NCBI GenBank assembly: GCA_020002185.1
Contig: CM034533.1
Location: 68,112,119 to 68,176,118, forward strand
Length of the DNA: 64,000 bases
Origin: Paraescarpia echinospica
Lineage: Eukaryota > Annelida > Polychaeta > Sabellida > Siboglinidae
Direction: 5' to 3'
Notes under the pieces: model-generated
What the model was told of the DNA's origin: nothing
What the model saw: the letters and a program-made list of their open reading frames with translations, nothing else
Databases searched by the model: none
Program-made: the position numbers and the translations under genes
In this document: positions 31,282-42,757 of the stretch, one piece after another
Layout of the letters: the number at the start of each line of letters is the position of its first letter
Numbering within the stretch: the first letter of the stretch is position 1

Positions 31282-32945
31282 CAATACAATACAAATTTAT
31301 TGTCCAGTAGTAGTATATACATCGGATAATAAATTATTGTCTTCTGCTTGCTGAGCATAAAGAGGATACAAGGTATTGTTAGTAAACTTAGTGCATACAT
31401 AAATTAAGTTTATAATAATAATACAAACGTGAGAGTAGTTAGTGCATACTTTATATATTTTAACGGTCGGATTGCATGTGGTGGTTTGTTAACTCAAAGT
31501 TTGTTTAGGTGACTTATGACCTGGGGAACGAAGCTGTTTTTTTACCTGTTTTTTGTACATCTTGGACATCTGTATCGTCTTTGAGACGGAAGAAGGTCAA
31601 ACTATGTATACAGTGGGTGGGCAGGGTCATTGGCAATTGCACGTGCTTTTCTGATCAATGTGCGTTCACACAGCTGAGAGACAGGCGGTGTGGGAATGCC
31701 TATGATCTTTGAAGCAATTTTGCAGATGCGAAGAAGCATGTTTTTGTTTGAGACAGACAAAGCAGGGAAGAAACAGATATTACTATATGTCAACACTGAT
31801 TCTATGATGCTCCTGTACAACTTGAGCAGAAGTTTTGGTTGGACATGAAATGATCTTAGTTTCCTTAACAGGTACAGTCTCTGCTGGCACTTTTTTGCAC
31901 ACCTTTAGCATGAGGGCCTAACGTAAATTTATTATCCAGTGTTACACCAAGATACTTGAAGATGTCCATTACCTCACCATCAATAATGAGAGGTCCATCA
32001 AACTGGCCACTGGTGCGGACGTCAATACAGAGTTCCTTTGTCTTGCGCACATTAGTTCTATAAAGTTGTTCTTGCACCACATTGAGATCACGGACATAGA
32101 GTTCTCATACACGTGGAACAAATCTAATCCGTTCAGGCACGCCACTACTGCTGCGTCGTCTGAGTATTTAATCAAGACATTAGAGTCACATTCACTCCTT
32201 AAGTCGTTGGTGTACAGTGAGTATAGAATGGAGCTCCCAACACATCCTTGGGGCGACCAGGTATTCGTGATGAGGTTGGGGGAGATGTTGCTGCCAACCT
32301 TCACGTGTTGGGGTCTGTTGCTGAGAAAGTTATGTATCCAGTGAATGAAGTTCGGGGGTATTTGCAGGGTGAGAAGCTTTTCAATCATCTTGTGGCGCAG
32401 TGTAGTGTTAAATGCCGAACTAAAATCTATGAAGAGGATACGGATATAGTTGCCTGACTTCTCTAGATGTTTGTTGACATTGTGTAGCAGGGTTGCCACA
32501 GCATCATCAGTGCCACACCCATGCTACTAGGCGAATTGCAGTGGGTCTAGTTTCTCCTGAATATGTAGAGATAGTTTGGTTAGGATTAGCCTCTCCAGGG
32601 CTTCCATTGGAAGAGATGTGAGAGCAACTGGTCTGTAGTGGTTGGGTTCCTGAGGATATTTTAGGCACAGGAATGACGGTGCTGGTTTTCCAGAGATCGG
32701 GAATGATGCCGGTATTTACAGACTGCTGGAACAGCTGTGAGAACACAGGCACCAGTTCATCAGTGCATGAACGGAGAAGATGGCCCGATACATTATCAGG
32801 CCCAGATGCTTTCTTTGTATTGGTCCTCTTAAACTGGCGAGTCACGTTGTCTTCGGAGATGATGATCTCTCCTGGGGAGGGGGAGGGGATGGTTGCCAGA
32901 AGCTCTGTGCACTTGGATGTAAAGTCCTTGCTGTCGAAGCGAGTA
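31282..32945 (-). mobile_element. L2/CR1-like LINE, 5'-truncated and frameshifted
   Basis: The minus strand carries RT from before motif 1 to the C-terminus. Fragments in order: ASGPDNVSGHLL and SVNTGIIPDLWKTSTVIPVPK (32845-32640); FIDFSSAFNTTLRHKMIEKL, SPQGCVGSSILYSLYTNDL and the active site YSDDAAVV (32499-32150); RKTKELCIDVR and FKYLGVTLDNK (32080-31920); and the conserved tail YRSIIESVLTY, ALSVSNKNMLLRICKIASKI, ARAIANDPAHPLY (31820-31602). YSDD replaces the usual YADD. Several frameshifts and a TAG make it inactive. The 3' end near 31282 has short TTGTA-type repeats, as expected of L2-like tails. It joins a SAMD3-like exon at about 32946. Confidence 0.75.
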
Positions 32946-33076
32946 GAATTTGACGTTGAAGATAAAATATGTCACAAAGAGCATGCTGATGCCAACAACC
33001 ATGTCCTCTGTGTGGCCGGCTACAACAAGCTTGTCCATGACCAGCATCATGTGATTCACAGTCAATAGAGACTCTC
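32946..33076 (-). pseudogene. SAMD3-like gene, C-terminal exon cut by the LINE
   Basis: Acceptor TTTGTTACAG at 33077, then ESLLTVNHMMLVMDKLVV and a hydrophobic VVGISMLFVTYFIFNVKF. The latter resembles the conserved 'LxxxYYVFNxxYP' segment near the end of SAMD3-like proteins annotated in fish and invertebrates. Homology to that family stops where the LINE begins, which suggests the LINE inserted into the exon. It lies on the same strand as, and downstream of, the SAMD3-like region at 34309-35143. Family assignment from this short exon is tentative. Confidence 0.4.
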
Positions 33077-33456
33077 CTGTAACAAACCAAGCTCAAGTTA
33101 GTATAAAGATGTCCAAAACTGTCGAAGAAGGGTTTAAATCATCTTGTTGATTTCCAAAAGAAAGTGTGACAACAACAACAAATTACTGAATAATTTGTTA
33201 TTAAGAATCTCTAGTGATCTAGTTATAATTACTGGAATATGCATCCAGATGAGTTGAAAGTCTACATCTTATTTGATGAAAACTTGAAAACATAAATATA
33301 CACCAACTACTCCTTACCACACAAAGTGAGGCAAGGTGTCTCAGGCAAGGCTGGTAGCTGCTCCACTTCTGATGCCGAAGATGTGTCGTACAAACCAGTA
33401 CATGTGTACAGCGCACAGCTTATATATATGTATTGTTTATGTAGGATTAAGTGATT

Positions 33457-33940
33457 CTGATTCCACTGCTCTCACGTCAATCGACCAGGTGTGCACCTGA
33501 AACAATAGTGAAATGTTTGATTCCACTGCTCTCACGTCAACCGACCAGGTGTGCACCTGAAACAATAGTGAAATGTTTGATTCCACTGCTCTCACGTCAA
33601 CCGACCAGGTGTGCACCTGAAACAATAGTGAAATGTTTGATTCCACTGCTCTCACGTCAACCGACCAGGTGTGCACCTGAAACAATAGTGAAATGTTTGA
33701 TTCCACTGCTCTCACGTCAATCGACCAGGTGTGCACCTGAAACAATAGTGAAATGTTTGATTCCACTGCTCTCACGTCAACCGACCAGGTGTGCACCTGA
33801 AACAATAGTGAAATGTTTGATTCCACTGCTCTCACGTCAACCGACCAGGTGTGCACCTGAAACAATAGTGAAATGTTTGATTCCACTGCTCTCACGTCAA
33901 CCGACCAGGTGTGCACCTGAAACAATAGTGAAATGTTTGC
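33457..33940 (-). repeat. 60-bp array, 8 copies, each with splice-like signals
   Basis: Eight almost identical 60-bp units. On the minus strand each contains CACTATTGTTTCAG, an acceptor-like sequence, then 21 nt starting GTGCACACC, then GTGAGA, a donor-like sequence. On either strand there is CAGGTG-TG-CACCTG, two face-to-face E2-boxes. The period is divisible by three, so long open frames on both strands are spurious. It lies in what would be an intron of the SAMD3-like gene. Confidence 0.9.
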
Positions 33941-34308
33941 CTCGTTTGATTGCAGTAGACACTGCTGCAGCTTCTTGCAGTTGTTGTGTCGGCCATTGCT
34001 AGGATCCGAGACAGGATGTCACATATTCGCTAACTGTCGCAATTGTGTCCATTCAGTATAAGCCTAATCTAAAACGTTGCAATGAAAGCACAGTGACATT
34101 TTATCGTTTCACCACCAGGATGTGTGTAGTACAAGTTTTCCCGCCATGTATTTATGATATGAATTACACCATGATGGCCCGGTTGAAGTGGGACAACTCA
34201 CATATTAATTGTATATATCAAATCAAATGTAAATTCTATAAATACTCATACACGTTTACATACCTTAGCTTCTACAAAGAGTTGGTCACTGTTTTCATCA
34301 AATTCTGC

Positions 34309-35143
34309 CTACACTGCCAGGACGAGTGCAGCTGTCCTACATTGGCTGCTATTAAAATCGGCTTCCTGGAGGGTGAAGCTTTCAGTCACAAACAGTACAC
34401 CGGTTTTCTTTTTGGAAGACACTTTCAGGTAGTCACCCTTCTTTGTCATAAAGTCACTAATCTTTGTCACAACATCTACACCCAGCAATATCTTTGAATG
34501 TCCAGCAAGGCCACGTCCAACGAACAGGTATGGCCAGCTGGTGAGGAGGTCAGACGTGCTGCTGCCCGACACATTGTCAACACGCTGCTGGTGGTATATG
34601 TGCTCCATCAACGCTTCAGCTGTCTCGTCATAAGCTATGCCCTGATCAGACAGCTCAACGAACTTCTGTTTATCTTTCTGGGCAGGCACAGTGTCGCCTT
34701 CAGGAGGTGAGACTGGCAACCAGTCCATGCAACCATAGCCGTCGGTGTGCATGCATACAGTTGGCTGTGTTGCATCGCAGCGTTTCCGCTTGATAGCCTG
34801 CAGTGGAGAACCATGGTTCAAATTCTCCACTTGACAGACTAGCTGGTTTAGCAGTGAGTGATACCCAGATCCATTCACTGCCAATGCAGTCCTCCAGTGA
34901 GTCTGAGTACCATATCACCATCGACTCTGCAATTCTTGACAGTTGTCATCACTGCGGTTGCTGGCACTGTAGGTGCACCGCATCCGCAATGGTGCGCACC
35001 AGGCATCTCCGATCCTCTGGAGTCGGACTTAAATAGGCCTGCAATAACTGACATCGTTTGGCCAGTGAATGACACAAATTTTGAAAATTTGACACAGACC
35101 GAGCACATTTTTTGAAATAGCAATGCTTGCTTTCAAAACGCAT
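34309..35143 (-). pseudogene. SAMD3-like protein gene (degenerate)
   Basis: The minus strand encodes, in order, CQLLQAYLSPTPEDRRCLVR, then TGA-TGA, IAESMVIWYSDSLEDCIGS, a one-base shift, NGSGYHSLLNQLVCQVENLN, KRKRCDA, YGCMDWLPVSPPEGDT, EALMEHIYHQQRVDNV, and LTSWPYLFVGRGLAGHSKIL. This order matches the animal family usually annotated as 'sterile alpha motif domain-containing protein 3-like', in which an IGSGYDSLLKQ segment precedes YGCxxWxP and a WPFLF motif. The paired stops and the frameshift make it a pseudogene. The last 190 codons (34884-34309) are open. Cellular function of the family is unknown to me. Confidence 0.55.
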
Positions 35144-35431
35144 CGTCCATAACCTTATCTACGCAGCAAACAGTAATATCAGTTCGGAATAATGTGCCAT
35201 GTAGTGATGTTTGGGTTTCACAAGACTGTCAGCAAACAGTGTGGCATGCATATCGAGGTAATCTTCAGTTAAGACTTTGAGATAGGCCAACTGACCAAGT
35301 GTGATTGCTGGCGAACACTATTTGCTTTTTTTCACAAAAAACATTGCACATCAAAATACAGTGTAAAGGTCCTTTAAAATTTGTTAGCAAAACGCAAACT
35401 GTCCACTGCTGAATAGCAGAACCTGATAGAC

Positions 35432-36058
35432 TCAATGGTAAAACACAGAGTCAGACATGTGGTATTCCGTTATGTGCCTAATTGCACGCTCAACATGAAT
35501 ACATAGTCGTGCAATCTCATGGGTTTCCGCCACCTCTTCCTTTGTGAACTTTCCCCGTGGACCCAGAAAAGGCGGGATAACAAGACTAGTTTTCTTGGAT
35601 GTTGACAGATCTTGGATTGTAAAGTCTTTGTTGACCATGACCTGATCCCCTCTTCTAGTAAGTTAAGAAGACCACATCAGTTAGTAATCTCTTTATCAGA
35701 TATACAGCCCGTGTATAGAGAACTGACAAATGGCACTGCTCCAGAAAGACTAATGCCAACAAGGGTCTTGAAAGTAGTGTGACTCTTGTAGTTAGAGTAG
35801 GTGTCAGAATTGAGAACTTTAGTACTGGGCGTCTGCACACGGATTTCAGTGCAGTCCAGTACGACTGGTTTTAGGGTAAGTGTTTTTTAAACACTGAGGC
35901 ATATATTTCTGTATTGCTTCATGAGAACACCATATAGGTAATGATCCAATCAGGCAGTATAAGTAACTCACCCAGGTAAGGAGAATATAAGTAACAGTCG
36001 GCTGTGAGACATTGAAGCGTGCAGCTAAATCTTGTTCAAAGAAGGCCTGTCATACTCT
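35432..36058 (-). pseudogene. DDE_Tnp_4 transposase relic
   Basis: Minus-strand pieces give the core of a DDE_Tnp_4 transposase: an HTH (DLAARFNVSQPTVTYIL) followed by LTWVSYLYCLIGSLPIW and the first catalytic Asp region VVLDCTEIRVQ. Next come SNYKSHTTFKTLVGISLSGA, VSSLYTGCISDKEIT, and after a frameshift VMVNKDFTIQDL, FLGPRGKFTKEEV and ARLCIHVERAI. The second catalytic Asp (normally ADKGF or ADRGF) is Asn in VNKDF, and there is an in-frame TGA after DKEITN. The domain is shared by Harbinger and ISL2EU/IS4EU transposons. The N-terminus (a THAP domain in ISL2EU) was not found. Confidence 0.75.
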
Positions 36059-36386
36059 GCACAAAAACAAGAAAAACTGGTCTATTAATATTAGAGCAGA
36101 AACAAAAGACTGGGTGTGAATAAACATAATGTGGATAACAAATAAGGACTAATTTAACTAAAGAAAATCCAGTTGATATCGCGTGGCGGTTGGACTGATA
36201 ACCAATATATTTAGTCACCAAAATACACAAATTTGTTTGCCAATTTTGTTGTGTTCATTTAACTAAGATACTTTTCATTTTATATAATACTATTTCGTTA
36301 TCAAAAACATACATACAAAATATAAACATTCTGGAGGATAGACTTGCTATCTGGCAGATAACAGTCAAAAGACGGGTTCAGAGCCA

Positions 36387-36426
36387 GACTCTCTTCCCGG
36401 CGAAGTAATGCAGCCGGGCGAGAGTC
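36387..36426. repeat. GC-rich perfect-arm hairpin
   Basis: GACTCTCTTCCCGGC and GCCGGGCGAGAGTC face each other around an 11-bp loop. The arms pair over 13-14 positions in an otherwise AT-rich region, upstream (minus direction) of the DDE_Tnp_4 relic. It may be a transposon subterminal palindrome. Confidence 0.6.
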
Positions 36427-36879
36427 GATTAAGCGAGATTACCTCAGTAGTGGCACCACCCACCATATTACGATATCATTAATTTTCGCTGAAGCCCAGC
36501 AATCAGACATCATCCTTCTCTCCCTCACACTCCACATCAGACTCATCGTCTCTGTCTGAATGATCATGGGACAAGTTGCTAGGACCTGGTTCACATGTAC
36601 TCAACAACCCGACAGAAAAGTCAAGCAATATGGTTGTGCATATCTCGAAACAGTTGCATCAAGTCTTAAAGTGAGGAAAAGGAGTTCCATGAATTGGATG
36701 TAAATCCAATGGAAGACTTGTTGAAGCAGCTACCCATGGTCCTGCTTCAGATGGGATCACCTCCATTGCTGCAACCAGTTGCGCTTCCATCATCTGGCCG
36801 TCTTTCCACTGCAATAACAAATAGTTTGATCTACCAAAAACGACATAATTGTTGATTTTTGTGTTCATGATCATTGTCA

Positions 36880-38105
36880 GTGATAATGTACTGTCATACG
36901 TCCACTGCAATGTGTTGTAACCAACAGACAGGGATAACGTACTGTCATACGTCCACTGCAATGTGTTGTCACCAACAGACAGGGATAACGTACTGTCATA
37001 CGTCCACTGCAATGTGTTGTCACCAACAGACAGGGATAACGTACTGTCATACGTCCACTGCAATGTGTTGTCACCAACAAACAGAGATAACGTACTGTCA
37101 TACGTCCACTGCAATGTGTTGTCACCAACAGACAGGGATAACGTACTGTCATAGGTCCACTGCAATGTGTTGTCACCAACAGACAGGGATAACGTTCTGT
37201 CATACGTCCACTGCAATGTGTTGTCACCAACAGACAGAGATAACGTACTGTCATACGTCCACTGCAATGTGTTGTCACCAACAGACAGGGATAACGTACT
37301 GTCATACGTCCACTGCAATGTGTTGTCACCAACAGACAGGGATAACGTACTGTCATACGTCCACTGCAATGTGTTGTCACCAACAGACAGAGATAACGTA
37401 CTGTCATACGTCCACTGCAATGTGTTGTCACCAACAGACAGGGATAACGTACTGTCATAGGTCCACTGCAATGTGTTGTCACCAACAGACAGGGATAACG
37501 TTCTGTCATACGTCCACTGCAATGTGTTGTCACCAACAGACAGAGATAACGTACTGTCATACGTCCACTGCAATGTGTTGTCACCAACAGACAGGGATAA
37601 CGTACTGTCATACGTCCACTGCAATGTGTTGTCACCAACAGACAGGGATAATGTACTGTCATAGGTCCACTGCAATGTGTTGTCACCAACAGACAGGGAT
37701 AACGTTCTGTCATACGTCCACTGCAATGTGTTGTCACCAACAGACAGAGATAACGTACTGTCATACGTCCACTGCAATGTGTTGTCACCAACAGACAGGG
37801 ATAACGTACTGTCATACGTCCACTGCAATGTGTTGTCACCAACAGACAGGGATAACGTACTGTCATAGGTCCACTGCAATGTGTTGTCACCAACAGACAG
37901 GGATAACGTTCTGTCATACGTCCACTGCAATGTGTTGTCACCAACAGACAGAGATAACGTACTGTCATACGTCCACTGCAATGTGTTGTCACCAACAGAC
38001 AGGGATAACGTACTGTCATACGTCCACTGCAATGTGTTGTCACCAACAGACAGGGATAATGTACTGTCATAGGTCCACTGCAATGTGTTGTCACCAACAG
38101 ACGGC
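36880..38105 (-). repeat. 51-bp array, 24 copies with 204-bp higher-order period
   Basis: Twenty-four 51-bp units (ACAGACAGGGATAACGTACT...). Marker variants (GGTCCAC, GTTCTGTC, AGAGATAAC) recur every 204 bp (four units) across the right half, with one 306-bp interval on the left, so blocks of four units have been copied as wholes. The minus frame (17 codons per unit) gives a 482-codon ORF; other frames are also open. There is no independent evidence that any is translated. Confidence 0.95.
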
Positions 38106-38244
38106 ATCTGTTCTCCAGTCTTTATGTACCACTATTCAATGTCGTGGCTCAGTGGTCACTACTGCACAGCCAGCCTGGACATGCTGTGAGTTACACAACA
38201 CAAGGAATGCACTGCTAGCTCACACGTTACACAACATAATTGGT

Positions 38245-39957
38245 TCAACGCAACGAGATAGAATATAAGACAACACTGAGCTTTAGTCCACAGGAGTCAT
38301 CAGTGCAGCTAGGATTTTTATGTGAAGTGAAGAACTGCAGACATGTCAGATGTGCTATTTTCTGTTTTCTTGGACATATGTCAGTATCTTTGTAGAATGA
38401 CATCACATTCTTGATTGCTGATTCAGTGTTTCTCCATTCTCTGCTTGCATTTGTCCAGCAGTCAAGGCAAAACCACTTTCCCTTTGGTTCCGACAGCACT
38501 CCTACACACACATAGTGAAACCATTGATACTGACAGCTGCCACTGTCGCAGGCCACCATCTCGCCACACTCCTCCCGGCAGTAACACCACACTGCTTGTG
38601 CAGCCTCACCAGTGTTCACAGTGTCCGAGTTCACAGCCTCCACCTGTTGAGGTGTGACAGCCAATGTGACAGACGAACACTTCTCCAGGACGACGTGGAA
38701 TGGCTGTTTGTACAGCTCATCCTGGAACATGTCCGAAAGCACTGCTGGAAACACTACCTGGGCCTGTTTGGGAACAAACCCATCACTGTACGGGGACAGA
38801 AGGGACAACACAACAGGCTTTGTGTCACCCAGGCTGAGTCTATGGAAAAAGCTGTCAAGCTCAGCAGGACTTGGTGTGGCAATGTTCTTTGGCTGACAAA
38901 CCCGAGACGAGACCGGCGACCCACTAGCAATTGTTTCGTCCAGTTGCTTTTTCTTCGTCAAGGCTGAGGTGAAATCAATTTCACCAACCTCTCTATACCG
39001 AACCTCTCGGTGAGTTGCTGGCAGCAGCCAATAAGCTGGCTCTTGCGTCACAGTCTTGCTGTCACGGATCTTCACGGTAGTATCCACCGCAAAGAGAAGT
39101 GTGGCGATGTGAGTGCAGGCCTCACCCAACCCAGCCATGCAGTCACAATGGGCGGTGCAGACAGTCCCAGCTTTATCTGCGATGATCCATGGCTGCAATG
39201 GCTTTTCGCGAAGTCTCTGCGAATGAAGTACCTGTCAAACAGTGTAAAATTTTAATATGATGCAAACTAAATTTAGAATTGTTAACAATGTTATACATAC
39301 AAAAATTAAGGCTTTAAAACACATAAATACATAACTAAAAGGCCTTAAGTAATGGTTGTACCTACTTATCTTCTGCATAACCAACTTGGTGCATAAAGCA
39401 ATTAATAATAAAATAGCTTACTCTTAATAAAATATATCTAGCCTTTTATAGTTATAGGGGCCTACTATTTATAGTTACACAATAACCATAGCCCCATAGG
39501 AAAAAGGGCACAGGTATAACTTCATACATATTTTATGACAATTAATTTTACAGTCATTCTCATTAAACTAAGCCTATTGTAATATTATTTATAGGGGGCC
39601 TACCTACTTATCAAAACTAAAATTCAAGCTTGCTTTCGCACGTACAATGTGGTAGCCATTTTTCACACAAACCGTCACATCGCTGATCCATCCTGACGTC
39701 AGCTGGTTGTAAGCCTCTAGGCTCTTCCACGCCTTCATGTCTTCCATGGTGTAGAAAGATTTGTTAAAAATTAAGTAATTGACTATGTCTGGGTAAGACA
39801 CAGCTGGGAAGCATGCTTCCTTCTTAGACCATGCCAAATTTGACAAAGAATACGGATCAACGCTATCAACGATTCATATCTTATCTAAATATCTTTGCTT
39901 TGTCAACACATCTAATGTGTCAACATACAAAACTCTAACAACAGCTTTTGAAGCCAT
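38245..39957 (-). pseudogene. SWIM / PHD-finger protein gene, two exons, one nonsense codon
   Basis: Exon 1 (39957-39634, 108 codons from ATG) and exon 2 (39231-38245) join in phase 0. The intron starts GC (AAA|GCAAGC) and ends GACAG. Exon 1 has YPDIVNYLIFN and LEAYNQLTSGWISDV. Exon 2 starts VLHSQRLREKPLQPW, then a SWIM zinc finger (CTAHCDCMAGLGEACTHIA) and the conserved DSKTVTQEPAYWLLP. After about 130 residues comes a PHD finger (WCYCREECGEMVACDS..C..WFH..CVG...WFCLDC). This matches a family of SWIM proteins, often with a YqaJ nuclease, spread with transposons in animals; here a PHD finger sits where YqaJ would begin. A single TGA at 39876-39874 interrupts an otherwise open frame of about 436 codons. 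Confidence 0.7.
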
Positions 39958-40454
39958 ACTGTTCTGTGCAACGACAAAGAAAGCATTCCATCCATGCCAG
40001 ATAATTACCATTGGAAATGGTAAGTATCCAGGCTAATGGAAATATATTTTAATACTAAAAATTTAGCAGCTCATTGAACATACACAATGTGGGCGATTAT
40101 AAACGGTTCACTTGTACTCCGAGATGGCAGCTGGGGGTTGTGTGCACGCATAGTACTGATGTCATTAAACACCCTCTATAGAAATATATCATGAACAGAG
40201 TTCATGTCCAGTCACAGGTTCTTAAAACGGTGCAAAATGAGGACATTGTTTCCAGTGGATATCCTGTTTCCATATTCCCACCTTTCAGCTTCAAGATAGT
40301 ATCCTTTGCAACAGAAATGCCAGTTTTTCAACACTTGTCCTCCAAAACATGGTTGAACATGCCTTGGGCAAAAAGTACAATCAGCTAATCCCCGATTACA
40401 TGACAATTATAATGATAATATCATCAGAAGAGACCCCTGAAATTGCCAAACGAA

Positions 40455-40496
40455 CCCCAGGCCCAAGGGGCTGTCACCCCAGTCTGAGAACCACTG
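40455..40496 (-). mobile_element. hAT-type terminal inverted repeat (one end)
   Basis: The minus strand from 40496 reads CAGTGGTTCTCAGACTGGGG, the characteristic terminus of many non-autonomous hAT elements. A matching opposite end was not found nearby, so this is a solo or truncated end. Confidence 0.55.
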
Positions 40497-40989
40497 GCCT
40501 AGGCTATATGATAATTGTTTTAGGATAATAATGCCAATATTATAGTATTATAAATCCTTTATTAGCCCGGCTTGCCAAGGCATGGGCTTACAAGTTCATC
40601 TGTAATATTTTTCTTAATTTTCCTACAACTTTTATGTTTTTTTTGTTTATATTAAAACACCTTCATGTGCCATAACCAAACAACTATTATACTTATTGGC
40701 TTACCTGTATCAAAGATGAACTGCGATCAAGATCAGTGATGTCAACTTGGCTAACATTGACATTGGGAAGGCCGAGTCCAGTAAGTATATCATTTGTCTA
40801 TCCTTCAAATCATCGATGAACGAAACGTGCACTAAACACGCTTTCAAGTATACAAATGGACACGACAGAAGAGAAAGATTATCACAGTTGCTGTGAACAC
40901 AATATAAGTAAAGGAAATCTGGTAAATTGTCGTTGTCATTGCGTACAAAGACGGAGGTTGCCATCGCATAGAGACGATAAAACGGTTCG

Positions 40990-42300
40990 TTGACTGAATG
41001 GCGCCGGCTTCCGGTCGATCACTAATGCGACTTGATTTTCACGCATGTGTGGAGTCTGGCTACCTCCTCTGTCCAGCAATCATGGTTTTATTCATAGCCA
41101 GTAGCTGTCGTACATGTATTACAGTGAATGTACTTAATTCCATTTTATGGGAAGACACCATAATTATTACGGTAGATGAATTGTATGGTAATTTCTAAAG
41201 AGTGTATGTGTACCGTCTTTACCTTCAAAAATCTCTTTCAAGTGGTTTCACAATTTTTGTCATCTAGAAGAGGTAGCAGATATTGGTACGACGTGCCAAG
41301 ATTGACACTTCAAATTACCCTGTTTGTGTCTGTAGAAGTGTTCACGTTCTCCTTTGGGCACTTCGAGTGCTGCACACGTGGTAGAAATCCGATGCTTCTG
41401 TTTGGAAGCTGTGAGCAGCTCAGGTTTTTCAACTTTGGTATCCTCGCACATTTTTCCTTGTCGTGTTCCAGCCTAACACATGGAACTGGGATCGTTCGGT
41501 GTTGGGGTTACCCTCCAGTATCCCGACGTCCTTCTGCACCTGAGGATCTACGAGTTTTCCAAGTCCGGTGACACAGTCTCTTGGTATTAGAACAGGGACC
41601 AGGTGATTCCTCTTTCCTGTCTGTCATCGATTTGAAAAGTTCTTTCTCGTATTCCTCCATGGTGTCTATTCTAGACTCCTCGATCCATCGACCTTCGACG
41701 GCATCCAACCAGTGCTTGATCTTAAGCCTGCTGGACTCTCCACCTCTACGAGCATTAAACAGAGTAAGCTGGCATCTCGCAGTTCGATATAGGTTTGCTG
41801 AGTGATCACCTGGTTCTCATCTGATAGCACCCGGATCCTTTGTTCAGTGTGTCTTTTAATGCTCGCACTTGATTTTCCTCAATATTTCTTGCCGGCTTTT
41901 GTTAATGGCATATACAGCATCTGAAAACATTGCATCTCTGTTCAGTTCTAGATGTTGAGTGAATTTCTCCACTTCTGCTGCCTTGCTGCCGTTTCCTGAA
42001 CCCATGTAGGTTGACATGACAATAGTGGTGGAATTTTTCAGCAGGTAGTAGAGGCCATTCTTAACTCCATGTTTTAGAGTACTTCTGTGATCGTGATGTT
42101 TTCGATGGCTGCTTCTAATGCACTGAAGTTTTATCTGACGAACATATCCTCAGCTGTGACCAGTGATACACAGTAACATTGTTGTCTTCTGAGAAAGCAG
42201 TCAGCAGCTTGCTAAGTACACCTGTAGTCTCATTTCAGTCATTGGATATTTTTTCCTGCATCAGTTTGTGTATCTTTCCTCGATTTCTTTGATATCTTCT
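40990..42300. other. Stretch without a recognisable gene
   Basis: Minus-strand frames at 41708-41508 and 41451-41260 are charged and lack stops, and may be eroded parts of the same gene as the zinc-finger-like ORF at 42305-42757. No domain is recognisable. Confidence 0.35.
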
Positions 42301-42304
42301 CCTT

Positions 42305-42757
42305 TCAATCAGAACAGTTGTGGGATCCGATCGGCACATTTTTGCCAACTTCATCATCGTGGAATTTTGCAAAGATTTCTGTGGTGTATTTATCTTCAGT
42401 TGTATTCATCGACTTCCACAGGAACTGAAGATGATGTTTCATCACAACTGTTGTGTTTGCATGTCTGTTTATGCTTGTGGAGTTGTTTCTTGCTGTAAAA
42501 TCCTTTGCAGTTTGAAGAGCTGCACAGATCACTGGCACCTTTCTCTTTGGTAGGTTGGCACTGTCCGTGTAGCCTGGAAGAGTTTTTTCGTCTATGGATT
42601 CTTTTTGAAACTGAGCAAATTTGTGAATGTGTTCTACAGAAGTCGAGGGTGATTTCAAGGCTTTTTTGACTTGCGGCTCAGTTTTGTGTACTGTGGAGAT
42701 GTGCCGCAGTAGACGTGATTGCCGCACTACAAAAAGGACACTAGTGTTGAGGCTTCA
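42305..42757 (-). pseudogene. Uncharacterised ORF with a C2H2-like finger
   Basis: The minus strand shows CPFC, then after a one-base shift RQSRLLRHISTVHKTEPQVK, a C-x2-C...H-x4-H finger. A lysine-rich tail and SANLPKRKVPVICAALQTAK follow. The C2H2 plus 'RH...VH..E..V..AL' pattern resembles N-terminal fingers of some transposon-derived proteins in invertebrates, but I do not recognise the family. The shift inside the finger makes the gene doubtful. Confidence 0.3.

Noticed and set aside
36880..38105. AGGGATAAC in the 51-bp unit as a homing-endonuclease site
   Set aside because: Only nine bases of the I-SceI site match, which is not enough, and no endonuclease gene is present.
36659..38268. 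482-, 464- and 406-codon ORFs on both strands through the 51-bp array
   Set aside because: The period is divisible by three and the unit lacks stops in several frames, so open frames are expected by construction; no independent coding evidence.
40710..40964. 84-codon minus-strand ORF from an ATG, ending near a GTAAG
   Set aside because: It could be a 5' exon of the SWIM-PHD gene, but no family residues are recognisable and the donor is out of frame with the ORF.
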